Shown: piece by piece, positions 35,440-43,522 of the stretch
How the letters are laid out: every line of letters begins with the position of its first letter
Position numbering within the stretch: the stretch's first letter is position 1
Assembly (NCBI RefSeq): GCF_003319105.1
Contig: NZ_QOHH01000008.1
Location: 1-64,000, forward strand
From: Blastococcus sp. TF02-09
Lineage (GTDB): Bacteria > Actinomycetota > Actinomycetes > Mycobacteriales > Geodermatophilaceae
Reading direction: 5' to 3'
DNA: 64,000 nt
Translations under genes and position numbers: made by a program
The notes under the pieces: model-generated
Databases searched by the model: none
The model's input: the letters and a program-made list of their open reading frames with translations, nothing else
Told to the model about the DNA's origin: nothing

Positions 35440-37848
35440 GTGGACGGTCTCGACGACATCGTCGAAGAGTTCCTGGTGGAGAGCCACGAGAACCTCGACC
35501 AGCTGGACTCCGACCTGGTGGCGCTCGAGCAGGAGCCGGACTCCCGGGAGCGGCTGTCCAGCATCTTCCGGACGATCCACACCATCAAGGGCACCAGCGG
35601 CTTCCTGGCCTTCAACCGGCTCGAGGAGGTCACGCACGTCGGCGAGAACATGCTCTCGCGGCTGCGCGACGGCGAGCTGGCCCTGACGCCGCACCGCACC
35701 AACGTGCTGCTGCAGATGGTCGACACCGTCCGCGCCCTGCTCACCTCCATCGAGGCCAACGGTGGCGAGGGCGACGTGGACGTGTCCGCGTGCGTCGCCG
35801 CCGTCACCGCGGCCATGGAGGACTCCCCCACCGCGGCCCCCGAGCCGGCGCCGGCCGCCGCGGCCGCCCCGTCGAAGGCCGCTGCCCCCGCCAAGGCCCC
35901 CGCCAAGGCTGCGGCCAAGGCCAAGACGCCCGCCAAGGCCCCGGCCAAGGCGGCGGCGAAGGCCCCCGCCAAGCGCGCTCCCCGTGCCCGGGCCGCCGTC
36001 CCCGCGCCGGCGCCGGTGCCCGCCGACGAGCTCATCGAGGACGTGACCCCCGCCGTGCCCGAGAACCTGCCCGAGGAGGCTCCCGAGGTCGCCGCGGCCG
36101 ACGGCGCCACCGGACAGCCCCGCCGCGCCGTCGCCGACAGCACGATCCGGGTCGACGTCGACCTGCTCGACGAGCTGATGCTGCTCGTCGGCGAGCTGGT
36201 GCTCACCCGCAACCAGATCGTGCAGAACGTCGCCCGGCAGACCGACACGGACCTGATTCGCGCCTCCCAGCGGCTCAACCTCATCGCCAGCGAGCTGCAG
36301 GAGGGCGTCATGAAGACGCGCATGCAGCCGATCGACCACATCTGGTCGAAGCTGCCGCGCGTCGTCCGGGACCTCGGCCTCCAGCTGAAGAAGACGATCC
36401 GCCTGGAGATGGAGGGCCGGGAGACCGAGCTCGACAAGACCCTGCTCGAGGCCGTCAAGGACCCGCTGACCCACCTCGTCCGCAACTCCGTCGACCACGG
36501 CATCGAGGCGCCGGAGCTGCGCAAGGCCGCCGGCAAGCCCGCCGAGGGCGTGCTGACCCTCCGGGCGCGCCACGAGAGCGGCCAGGTCGTGGTCGAGGTG
36601 GCCGACGACGGCGCCGGAATCGACCCCGCCAAGCTCGGCGCCAAGGCCGTGCAGCGCGGCCTGGTCACCCCCGACGCGCTGGCCCGGATGAGCCCGGCCG
36701 ACGTCCTCCAGCTGATCTTCCTCCCCGGCTTCTCCACCGCCGCCGCGGTCACCAACGTCTCCGGCCGCGGCGTGGGCATGGACGTGGTCAAGACCAACAT
36801 CGAGGCCATCGGCGGCACCATCGAGGTCGAGTCCGACCCGGGCGTGGGCACCGTCTGCCGGCTCCGCATCCCGCTGACGCTGGCGATCGTCCCGGCGCTG
36901 ACCGTGGAGTGCGCGAGCGACCGCTACGCCATCCCGCAGATCAGCCTGCAGGAGCTGGTCAGCCTGGACGCCGAGAAGGCCGCCAACGCCGTCGAGGAGG
37001 TCGGTGGCGCGCAGGTCTACCGGCTGCGCGGCGAGCTGCTCCCCCTCGTCCGGCTCACCGACGTCCTCGGGCTGACCTCCGAGCGGCACGACGGGCACGT
37101 GGTCATCGCGGTGCTCCGCTCCGAGGGCCGCCGCTTCGGCCTGGTGGTCGACCGGGTGATCAACACCGAGGAGATCGTCGTGAAGGCGGTCGGGGGGCAG
37201 CTCAAGGCGATCGGCCTGTACTCCGGCGCCACCGTCCTCGGTGACGGCACCGTGGCCCTCATCCTCGACGTGCAGGCCCTGGCTCGGCGCGCCCTGCGCA
37301 CCGAGACCGCCGATCGGCAGGAGTCGCGGGCCTCGGTGAGCCAGGCGGCCGCGGCCGAGACCGAGCGGCAGCGGATGCTGCTGGCCTCCATCGGTGGCGG
37401 GCGGCGCGTCGCCATCCCCCTCGACACCGTCACCCGCCTCGAGCAGGTGAAGACCGAGACCGTCGAGAAGGTGGGCAACCGCGAGGTGGTGCAGTACCGC
37501 GGCGCGATCCTGCCGATCGTCCGCCTGGACCGGCACCTGGGCGCCTACGGCGAGAGCGACCGCGACGTCCTCGAGGTCATCGTCTACTCCGACCACGGCC
37601 GCAGCGTCGCCATCGCGGTCGAGGAGATCCTCGACATCGTCGACGGCGAGGCGGCGATCCGCAGCGACATCGACGACCTGGGCCTGCTCGGCTCGGCCGT
37701 CCTCGGCGACCGGGTCACCGAGCTGCTCGACGTCCGCGCCGCCATCCTCGCCGCGGACCCGGCGTTCTACTCGGCCCACCCCACCTCCCCCGCTCCCCAC
37801 GACCACGCGACGCCCGCCGGCGTCCCCGGCTCCTTCCTGGAGGTCTGA
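35440..37848 (+). CDS. cheA: Chemotaxis histidine kinase CheA with two CheW-like domains
   Basis: The 802-residue kinase begins with a P1 HPt domain, with phospho-acceptor His47 in IHTIKGTSGF. An Ala/Lys/Pro linker follows at about 140-205 with AKAPAK-type repeats instead of a recognisable P2 domain. Next are the P3 dimerisation helices (VDLLDELMLLVGELVLTRNQ) and the P4 ATPase domain (LVRNSVDHGIE, DDGAGID, GRGVGMDVV, GVGT). Two CheW-like domains follow, the P5 domain (about 480-625) and another at about 645-775. GTG 35440 is preceded by AGAAGG. It phosphorylates the CheY and CheB proteins encoded downstream. Start of the cheA-cheW unit. Confidence 0.94.
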   Translation: MDGLDDIVEEFLVESHENLDQLDSDLVALEQEPDSRERLSSIFRTIHTIKGTSGFLAFNRLEEVTHVGENMLSRLRDGELALTPHRTNVLLQMVDTVRALLTSIEANGGEGDVDVSACVAAVTAAMEDSPTAAPEPAPAAAAAPSKAAAPAKAPAKAAAKAKTPAKAPAKAAAKAPAKRAPRARAAVPAPAPVPADELIEDVTPAVPENLPEEAPEVAAADGATGQPRRAVADSTIRVDVDLLDELMLLVGELVLTRNQIVQNVARQTDTDLIRASQRLNLIASELQEGVMKTRMQPIDHIWSKLPRVVRDLGLQLKKTIRLEMEGRETELDKTLLEAVKDPLTHLVRNSVDHGIEAPELRKAAGKPAEGVLTLRARHESGQVVVEVADDGAGIDPAKLGAKAVQRGLVTPDALARMSPADVLQLIFLPGFSTAAAVTNVSGRGVGMDVVKTNIEAIGGTIEVESDPGVGTVCRLRIPLTLAIVPALTVECASDRYAIPQISLQELVSLDAEKAANAVEEVGGAQVYRLRGELLPLVRLTDVLGLTSERHDGHVVIAVLRSEGRRFGLVVDRVINTEEIVVKAVGGQLKAIGLYSGATVLGDGTVALILDVQALARRALRTETADRQESRASVSQAAAAETERQRMLLASIGGGRRVAIPLDTVTRLEQVKTETVEKVGNREVVQYRGAILPIVRLDRHLGAYGESDRDVLEVIVYSDHGRSVAIAVEEILDIVDGEAAIRSDIDDLGLLGSAVLGDRVTELLDVRAAILAADPAFYSAHPTSPAPHDHATPAGVPGSFLEV

Positions 37849-37849
37849 C

Positions 37850-38302
37850 GTGACCGCGACCGACTACGCGATGGCCTCGGCCACCAGCGGGCAGCTGGCC
37901 ACCTTCCGCCTCGACGGCGACCTGTACGGCGTCGAGGTCGAGCACGTCCAGGAGGTACTGCGCAGCCAGCAGCTCACCCGCGTGCCCCTCGCCCCCAGCG
38001 CGGTGGCCGGCCTGATCAACCTGCGCGGCCAGGTGGTCACCGCCATCGAGCTGCGCGAGCGGCTCGGCCGCCCGGCCCGGCCCGAGGGCACCGACGCCGT
38101 CGTCATCGTCGTCCGCCTGGACGGCGAGGCGGTGAGCCTGCTGGTGGACTCGATCGCCGACGTCGTCGACGTGGACGCCGCCGACTTCGAGGCGCCGCCG
38201 GACACGCTCGAGGGCCAGGCGCGCGACCTGATCCGCGGCGCCTACAAGCTCGACGGCCAGCTGCTGCTGGCGCTGGACGTGCAGAAGGCGGTGAGCGCGT
38301 AG
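37850..38302 (+). CDS. cheW: Chemotaxis coupling protein CheW
   Basis: This 150-residue single-domain CheW has LATFRLDGDLYGVEVEHVQE, the conserved GLINLRGQVVTAIELRERLG loop and VDSIADVVDV. It bridges receptor tips and CheA in the signalling array. GTG 37850 lies immediately after the cheA stop, so the two are coupled. A strong nested hairpin follows, which makes cheA-cheW a separate transcript from cheB onwards. Confidence 0.95.
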   Translation: MTATDYAMASATSGQLATFRLDGDLYGVEVEHVQEVLRSQQLTRVPLAPSAVAGLINLRGQVVTAIELRERLGRPARPEGTDAVVIVVRLDGEAVSLLVDSIADVVDVDAADFEAPPDTLEGQARDLIRGAYKLDGQLLLALDVQKAVSA

Positions 38303-38345
38303 CCAGTCACGCTGCGCAGTCGGTCCATAACACAGACCGCCTGAA

Positions 38346-38395
38346 CACGCGGCCGTCATCCCGGCAGGCTCCTGCCATGGGGTGACGGCCGCGTG
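38346..38395 (+). terminator. Nested hairpin after cheW
   Basis: CACGCGGCCGTCA (38346-38358) pairs perfectly with TGACGGCCGCGTG (38383-38395), and GGCAGG/CCTGCC form a second stem inside. It ends the cheA-cheW unit. Confidence 0.75.
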
Positions 38396-38457
38396 GCGTT
38401 CCGCAGCCGTTGCCGCCAGCATGGGGGTGTCCGATCCCCTGTCCTGGAGGCGCTGCC

Positions 38458-39354
38458 GTGCCGTACACGCTGGTGAGCGCCGCCACGCTCGGGTTCGACC
38501 TCGTCCGGCTGCCCGCGGGCCGTGCCGTCGCAGGCGTGCTCCTGAGCGCCCTCCAGGCCGACGACGGCGCGCTGGCCCGGCTGGCCGCCGCCCACCCCGC
38601 CCGTGGCCTGGAGCGCGACCAGCGGCTCGTCGTGGCCGTCCGGTCCCGCCGGGCGCGCGAGCTGGCCGTCGCCGTGCCGCACGTGCGCAGCGCCGCCACC
38701 GGTGCGGACGCCGCCGGTGACCGGGCCGCCGTCCTGGTGCAGCAGCTCGAGCAGGGCACCATCGGCGACGCACCCACCCTGGAGCGGCTGCTGCGCGAGG
38801 ACGTGCTGGGCGGCGAGCACCCGGCCGCCGGCCTGCTGGCCCCCGACCTGCTCGCCGAGGCCGCCGACGTGCTGGCCGACGCCGCCATCGGCTACTGGGC
38901 CGCCGGTGTGCTCCCCCCGCTCGTGCGACGCGAGCTCACCGCCTCCTTCGACCGGGTGGCCGACACCGCCCCCGTCGCCGGTCCCGAGACCCTCGACCTG
39001 GGCGCCGCGGGCGTCGAGCTCGCCGCCTTCCTCGACGTGCTGCGCGGCCTCGACGACGCCGGCCGGGCGCGCTGGCGGGCCGCGGTCGACGAGGGCCGCG
39101 CCGAACGGCGGCCGTGGGCGACGGCCATGCACGAGGCCTCCTGGGCGGCCCACGTGTCGGGGCGCACCCGCGTCCTGGCCACCGCCCAGCTGCACGCCGT
39201 CCAGGCCTTTCTCGACGGCGGGTTCGACCGGCACGACGGCGCGGCCGGCGCCTGGAACGCCGTGGCCGGCTGCGTGCAGGGCATCGCCATGGGCGACCTG
39301 CTCGGCGAGGGTGCGCTGACCGTCCTCCGCGCACCGCTCACCCGCTCCGCCTGA
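38458..39354 (+). CDS. Unrecognised 298-residue protein inside the chemotaxis island
   Basis: I do not recognise this protein. It has no signal peptide or clear membrane segment and is Ala/Leu-rich and probably mostly helical. Conserved-looking stretches include DLVRLPAGRAVAGVLLSALQ near the start, ERLLREDVLGGEHPAAGLLA in the middle and GCVQGIAMGDLLGEG near the end. GTG 38458 has TGGAGG seven bases upstream. It follows the cheW terminator and precedes the cheB leader, so it is probably its own transcript. Its place suggests a chemotaxis or stress role, but that is inference from position only. Confidence 0.7.
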   Translation: MPYTLVSAATLGFDLVRLPAGRAVAGVLLSALQADDGALARLAAAHPARGLERDQRLVVAVRSRRARELAVAVPHVRSAATGADAAGDRAAVLVQQLEQGTIGDAPTLERLLREDVLGGEHPAAGLLAPDLLAEAADVLADAAIGYWAAGVLPPLVRRELTASFDRVADTAPVAGPETLDLGAAGVELAAFLDVLRGLDDAGRARWRAAVDEGRAERRPWATAMHEASWAAHVSGRTRVLATAQLHAVQAFLDGGFDRHDGAAGAWNAVAGCVQGIAMGDLLGEGALTVLRAPLTRSA

Positions 39355-39458
39355 GCCTCCGCGGGCGTCGCCGACCGGCCGGCGCGAGCACCGCCGGCGG
39401 CTGAACGCGCAGGTCCGCGGCGCCCTCCGGGAATGGCGCCCGGTCACCGCCCCGCGAT

Positions 39459-39466
39459 GTCGACAA
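39459..39466 (+). promoter_or_regulatory. GTCGACAA element in the cheB leader
   Basis: GTCGACAA is 255 bases before cheB, with GGGAATGGCGCC upstream (39430-39441) as before receptor 6. An 11-base sequence TCCGAAACGGC (39541-39551) is shared with the leader of receptor 2. The spacer 39355-39713 is gene-free and less GC-rich than its surroundings. Confidence 0.4.
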
Positions 39467-39713
39467 GGCGCCGACATGCCTTTTCGACGGCCATTGATGC
39501 GGTGACCGGGGAATTGCGTAACGGTTCCGTCCGTCCCCTTTCCGAAACGGCTGTGACTGCCGATGCTTCTGGTGCGGATGAGACGCCGGGACGAGCCCGG
39601 GAATCGTTTGCAATGCACACAACCGATCCCGGTCAAGAAGTCGGGAAGCGGTGCCGATACTGCGGTGAACAGCCTGTCGGGCTGCATTCCGGCAGGAACC
39701 CAGGAGGACGCAC

Positions 39714-40838
39714 GTGAACCCGATCCGGGTGATGGTGGTCGACGACTCGGTCGTCGTCCGCAAGATCGTGACCGACGTGCTGTCCGAGGACCGGGACATC
39801 GAAGTCGTGGGTACCGCCGTCAACGGCAAGGTGGCCCTGAGCAAGCTCGAGCAGCTCAAGCCCGACCTGGTGACGATGGACATCGAGATGCCGGAGATGA
39901 ACGGCATCGAGGCGGTCCGCGCCATCCGGGCGAACCGCTCGCGCATCCCGATCATCATCTTCAGCACGCTCACCGAGCGGGGCGCCACGGCGACCCTGGA
40001 CGCCCTCTCCGCCGGCGCGAACGACTACGTCACCAAGCCGGCCAACGTCGGCAGCGTCGCGCAGTCGATGGAGAGTGTCCGCGAGCAGCTCATCCCCAAG
40101 ATCAAGGCGCTCACCGGCCGCCCGGTCACCACCGGCCCCGTCCGCGCGGCCGCGCCCGTCGCCCCGCCGCGCCCCGCGGCGCCGCGCAGCGCCCCGAACA
40201 AGAAGCCCGCCGTGCTCGTCATCGGGTCCTCGACCGGGGGGCCCGAGGCGCTGTCCAAGCTCGTGCCCCAGCTGCCGGCCTCGCTGCCCGTGCCGATCCT
40301 GCTGGTCCAGCACATGCCCCCCGTGTTCACCCGCCAGTTCGCCCAGCGCCTCGACCGGCTCTCGGCGCTGCGCGTGGTCGAGGCGGGCGACGGCACCCCG
40401 CTGCAGCCCGGCACCGTCCACCTGGCCCCCGGCGATCACCACCTGGTGGTGCGCCCCGGCCGTGGCTCCCACCACACCACCGCCCTGCACCAGGGCCCGC
40501 CCGAGAACTTCTGCCGCCCCGCCGTCGACCCGCTGTTCCGCTCGGCCGTGGCCGCCTACGACGGCGCCGTCCTGGGAGTCGTCCTCACCGGCATGGGCGC
40601 CGACGGGCGCAACGGGTCCGGCGAGATCCGCGCCCATGGCGGCAGCGTGCTGGCCCAGGACCAGGCCACCTCGGTCGTCTGGGGCATGCCGGGTGCGGTC
40701 AGCCAAGCCGGCTTCGCCGACGAGATCCTGCCCCTCGACCGCATCGCCGACGCCATCCAGCGGCACCTCTCCGGTGTCGTCCCCACCCGCCTCCCCGCCG
40801 TCGCCGGTGCGACCGCCCTGACCGGAGGGATCCGATGA
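39714..40838 (+). CDS. cheB: Chemotaxis protein-glutamate methylesterase/deamidase CheB
   Basis: The 374-residue protein has an N-terminal receiver domain (Asp10, Asp11, phospho-acceptor Asp56, YVTKP lysine) and a linker. The methylesterase domain has the triad Ser173 (GSSTGG), His200 (VQHMPP) and Asp297 (GMGADG). Phosphorylated by CheA, it removes methyl groups from receptor glutamates for adaptation. GTG 39714 has AGGAGG upstream. It starts a six-gene coupled operon, and its stop overlaps cheR (ATGA). The receptors lack a CheB/CheR-binding pentapeptide. Confidence 0.95.
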   Translation: MNPIRVMVVDDSVVVRKIVTDVLSEDRDIEVVGTAVNGKVALSKLEQLKPDLVTMDIEMPEMNGIEAVRAIRANRSRIPIIIFSTLTERGATATLDALSAGANDYVTKPANVGSVAQSMESVREQLIPKIKALTGRPVTTGPVRAAAPVAPPRPAAPRSAPNKKPAVLVIGSSTGGPEALSKLVPQLPASLPVPILLVQHMPPVFTRQFAQRLDRLSALRVVEAGDGTPLQPGTVHLAPGDHHLVVRPGRGSHHTTALHQGPPENFCRPAVDPLFRSAVAAYDGAVLGVVLTGMGADGRNGSGEIRAHGGSVLAQDQATSVVWGMPGAVSQAGFADEILPLDRIADAIQRHLSGVVPTRLPAVAGATALTGGIR

Positions 40839-41659
40839 CCCTGACCACGACCAGCTTCGACTGGGTGCGCCAGCTGGTGCACCGCGAGAGCGCCATCGTG
40901 CTCCAGCCCGGCAAGGAGTACCTGGTGGAGGCCCGGCTGCTGCCGATCGCCCGCCGGGCCGGGCTCGCCGACGTCTCCCAGTTCGTGGAGAGCGTGCGCA
41001 CCCGCCCCAGCCCGGACAGCACCCGCGCGATCGTCGAGGCCCTGACCACGAACGAGACCTCGTGGTTCCGCGACGGCGACCCCTTCACGGCGCTCACGTC
41101 CACGGTGCTGCCGTCGCTGCTGGCGGCCCGCGGCCCGAGCGAGCGGCTGCAGATCTGGTCGGCGGCCTGCTCGAGCGGGCAGGAGGCCTACACGATCGCC
41201 ATGCTGCTCGAGGACGCCCTGCCCAGCGCCGCGTCGCGGGTCTCGATCACCGCCACCGACATCTCGCGGGAGATGGTCGAGCGCACCCGCGCCGGGCGGT
41301 TCAGCCAGCTCGAGGTCAACCGCGGCCTGCCCGCGCCGATGCTCGTGCGGCACTTCGTGCGGGCCGGCACCGAGTGGGAGGTCACTCCCCAGCTGCGCCG
41401 CATGGTCACCGCCTCGGAGTGCAACCTCGCCGCGCCGCTGCCGCGGATGGGCCCGTTCGACGTGGTCTACCTGCGCAACGTCCTCATCTACTTCGACCTG
41501 CCCACGAAGCAGGCGATCCTCCGCCGGGTGCGCGACGTCATGCGCCCCGACGGCTGGCTGTTCCTGGGCGCGGCGGAGACCACGCTCGGGGTGGACGACT
41601 CCTGGGAGCGGGTCGTCGTCGGCCGCAGCTCCGCCTACCGCCCGTCGAAGGGGAAGTGA
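40835..41659 (+). CDS. cheR: Chemotaxis protein-glutamate O-methyltransferase CheR
   Basis: This 274-residue SAM-dependent methyltransferase has the N-terminal helical domain (to about residue 75), TNETSWFRD, the SAM-binding IWSAACSSGQEAYTIAM and the late motif LRNVLIYFD. It methylates receptor glutamates, opposing CheB. ATG 40835 overlaps the cheB stop, and its own stop overlaps the cheY start (TGATG at 41657-41661). The strict coupling of CheB and CheR should keep their ratio constant. Confidence 0.95.
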   Translation: MTLTTTSFDWVRQLVHRESAIVLQPGKEYLVEARLLPIARRAGLADVSQFVESVRTRPSPDSTRAIVEALTTNETSWFRDGDPFTALTSTVLPSLLAARGPSERLQIWSAACSSGQEAYTIAMLLEDALPSAASRVSITATDISREMVERTRAGRFSQLEVNRGLPAPMLVRHFVRAGTEWEVTPQLRRMVTASECNLAAPLPRMGPFDVVYLRNVLIYFDLPTKQAILRRVRDVMRPDGWLFLGAAETTLGVDDSWERVVVGRSSAYRPSKGK

Positions 41660-42042
41660 TGCGTGCTCTGGTGATCGACGACTCCCGCGCGATGCGCCGG
41701 ATCGTCTCGGGAATCCTGGAGGGCCTCGGCTACGAGACCCAGCAGGCCGGCCACGGCCGGGAGGGCTTGGACGTCCTGGAGGGCGGCTGGCTCCCCGAGC
41801 TGGTCTGCGTGGACTGGAACATGCCGGTGATGGACGGGCTGCAGTACGTCTCCGCCGTCCGCTCCAACCCGGCCTGGCGCTCGATGACGATCATGATGGT
41901 GACCTCGGAGAGCGAGCACACCCAGATCGTCCGCGCCCTGGCCGCCGGCGCCCACGAGTACGTGATCAAGCCGTTCACGGCCGACGCCATCCGCGACAAG
42001 CTCGCGCTGCTCGGCCTGCTCCCCCAGGAGGTGGTCCTGTGA
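41659..42042 (+). CDS. cheY: Single-domain response regulator (CheY-like), first copy
   Basis: The 127-residue receiver has the acidic pair Asp7-Asp8, phospho-acceptor Asp52 (CVDWNMPVMDG), Thr/Ser at TSES and Lys104 (YVIKPF). There is no output domain. It should carry the CheA signal to the flagellar motor or act as a phosphate sink. It differs from the second receiver copy two genes downstream. ATG 41659 shares a base with the cheR stop, and its own stop overlaps the cheX-like start. Confidence 0.9.
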   Translation: MRALVIDDSRAMRRIVSGILEGLGYETQQAGHGREGLDVLEGGWLPELVCVDWNMPVMDGLQYVSAVRSNPAWRSMTIMMVTSESEHTQIVRALAAGAHEYVIKPFTADAIRDKLALLGLLPQEVVL

Positions 42043-42551
42043 CCGCGATGGACACCGGCGAGCGCCGTCGCACCGGTGAGGCCCGTCCGCTCATCACGGA
42101 GCTGATCGACGAGACGACCGTGGAGTCGGTCGCCCAGGAGGCGTGGATCTCCCTGGTCGGTGAGGAGGAGCTGCTCGTCCCGCTGCCGGGTGAGCCCGTC
42201 ACCGACCCGGTGTCCAGCTGGGTGGACGTCGTCGGGCCCTGGACCGGCAGCGTCGTCCTCACCACCGGCCGCCGCACCGCGGAGGAGCTCACCCGCGCGT
42301 TGCTGCGCGAGCACTCCCCCGAGGTGCTCGAGGACGAGGACGTCGCCGACGCGTTCGGCGAGATCGCCAACGTGGTCGGCGGCAACGTCAAGGCCGCGCT
42401 GCCCGGATCCTCGGGCCTGAGCCTGCCCGACGTCGGGGAGGCGCCCGCCGTCCGCAACCCCGAGGACGTCTGCCGGGCCGATCTGCTGTGGCGCGGCCAG
42501 CCCATCTCCATCTCCGTGCAGGGCGCGCTCCCGCCGCTCCCCGCCCACTGA
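42039..42551 (+). CDS. CheX-like CheY-P phosphatase
   Basis: The 170-residue protein matches the CheX/CheC/FliY group by its helix AFGEIANVVGGNVK, with the ExxN catalytic pair Glu108 and Asn111 and Asn116 beyond, like ExxNxxxGN in CheX. Beta strands with WVDVVGPWTGSVVLTT and LLWRGQPISISVQG surround it. It should dephosphorylate CheY-P and end the signal; no CheZ is present. GTG 42039 overlaps the upstream cheY stop; ATG 42048 is an alternative. It sits between two receivers, so either could be its substrate. Confidence 0.8.
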   Translation: MTAMDTGERRRTGEARPLITELIDETTVESVAQEAWISLVGEEELLVPLPGEPVTDPVSSWVDVVGPWTGSVVLTTGRRTAEELTRALLREHSPEVLEDEDVADAFGEIANVVGGNVKAALPGSSGLSLPDVGEAPAVRNPEDVCRADLLWRGQPISISVQGALPPLPAH

Positions 42552-42586
42552 CCCAGCACCGACTGCCAGAAGAACGAGGTACCGCT

Positions 42587-42949
42587 GTGAAGATCCTGAT
42601 CGCCGACGACAGCCGCGTCATGCGGCAGATCGTCATCCGCACCCTCCGCCAGGCGGGGTTCGACGGCCACGAGATCGTCGAGGCCGAGGACGGCGCCGAC
42701 GCGCTGGCCAAGGTCGGGTCGGAGACGCCGGACCTGGTGCTGTCGGACTGGAACATGCCGAACATGACCGGGATCGAGTGCCTGCAGGCGCTGCGCTCGT
42801 CCGGCTCCAGCGTGCCCTTCGGGTTCGTGACCTCGGAGGGGTCCCCGGAGATGCGGGAGAAGGCGGCCAACGCCGGCGCCCTGTTCCTCATCGCCAAGCC
42901 GTTCAACGAGGACACCTTCAGCGAGGCGCTGAGCGGGGTGATCGCATGA
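42587..42949 (+). CDS. cheY: Single-domain response regulator (CheY-like), second copy
   Basis: This 120-residue receiver has Asp7-Asp8, phospho-acceptor Asp54 (LSDWNMPNMTG), FVTSEG and Lys104 (LIAKPF). GTG 42587 lies 36 bases after the preceding stop, with GAACGAGG upstream; this is the only real gap in the operon. Its stop overlaps the CheC-like start (ATGA at 42946). Two receivers with different helix 4 surfaces suggest one motor regulator and one phosphate sink, or pairing with the two different phosphatases (inference). Confidence 0.9.
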   Translation: MKILIADDSRVMRQIVIRTLRQAGFDGHEIVEAEDGADALAKVGSETPDLVLSDWNMPNMTGIECLQALRSSGSSVPFGFVTSEGSPEMREKAANAGALFLIAKPFNEDTFSEALSGVIA

Positions 42950-43437
42950 CCGCCGCCGGCACCGTGCCGCTGCCCGCGGCCAAGGACGTCCGCGACATGC
43001 TCACCGGCCTGGTGGGCAAGCCCGTCACCGTCAACCCGGGAGCCCCGGTCACCCCGACCCCGGACCGCCCCGTCTCCGTGGCCGTGTACGTCGACCCGCA
43101 GATGGCGGTCAACGCCCTGTGCCTGATGGACCTGGGTGCGTCGGCCTACACCGGGGGCGCGCTGGCCCTGCTGCCTCCCGGCGGCTGCCAGGACGCCGTC
43201 GAGGAGGACGGCGAGCTGACCGGCATGCAGCTCGAGGCGCTGCACGAGGTGGTCAACGTGCTCGCGGCGTTGTTCAACGCCGAGGGCGCACCGCACTCGA
43301 AGCTGCACAAGCTCTACGCTCCGGGCGAGGAGCTGCCGGGTGACCTGGCCGGCATGCTCGCCGCGTTCAACCGGGTGGACCTCGCCATCGAGATCCCCAC
43401 CTACGGCAAGGGCGCCCTCAGCCTCGTCCTGCCCTGA
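42946..43437 (+). CDS. Divergent CheC/CheX-like protein, end of the chemotaxis operon
   Basis: The 163-residue protein was not recognised at once. Its helix LEALHEVVNVLAALFN holds an ExxN pair (Glu101, Asn104), and the strands VSVAVYVD, ALALLP and VDLAIEIPTYGKGALSLVL fit the CheC/CheX fold. Only one ExxN helix is present, as in CheX. It is preceded by a receiver gene with an overlapping start, so it could be that receiver's phosphatase or a scaffold. A large bidirectional hairpin follows. Confidence in the gene is high, in the function moderate. Confidence 0.7.
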   Translation: MTAAGTVPLPAAKDVRDMLTGLVGKPVTVNPGAPVTPTPDRPVSVAVYVDPQMAVNALCLMDLGASAYTGGALALLPPGGCQDAVEEDGELTGMQLEALHEVVNVLAALFNAEGAPHSKLHKLYAPGEELPGDLAGMLAAFNRVDLAIEIPTYGKGALSLVLP

Positions 43438-43441
43438 CACC

Positions 43442-43511
43442 GTCGTCCTCCGGACGACACCACAGACGCCCCGGGGCGGCGCCGGAACCCAGGTTCCCGC
43501 CGCCCCGGGCG
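43442..43511. terminator. Hairpins between the chemotaxis operon and the convergent kinase gene
   Basis: A short stem GTCGTCC/GGACGAC (43442-43458) is followed by a large imperfect stem with arms at 43468-43489 and 43492-43511. It probably terminates transcription from both sides. Confidence 0.65.
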
Positions 43512-43522
43512 CATGTCCGGGG

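Noticed and set aside
22228-39713. Sigma-28 promoters at every GTCGACAA site
   Set aside because: The octamer matches GCCGATAA at only six of eight positions and no TAAA/CTCA-like -35 was found at 15-16 bases in any leader; kept only as an unnamed element.
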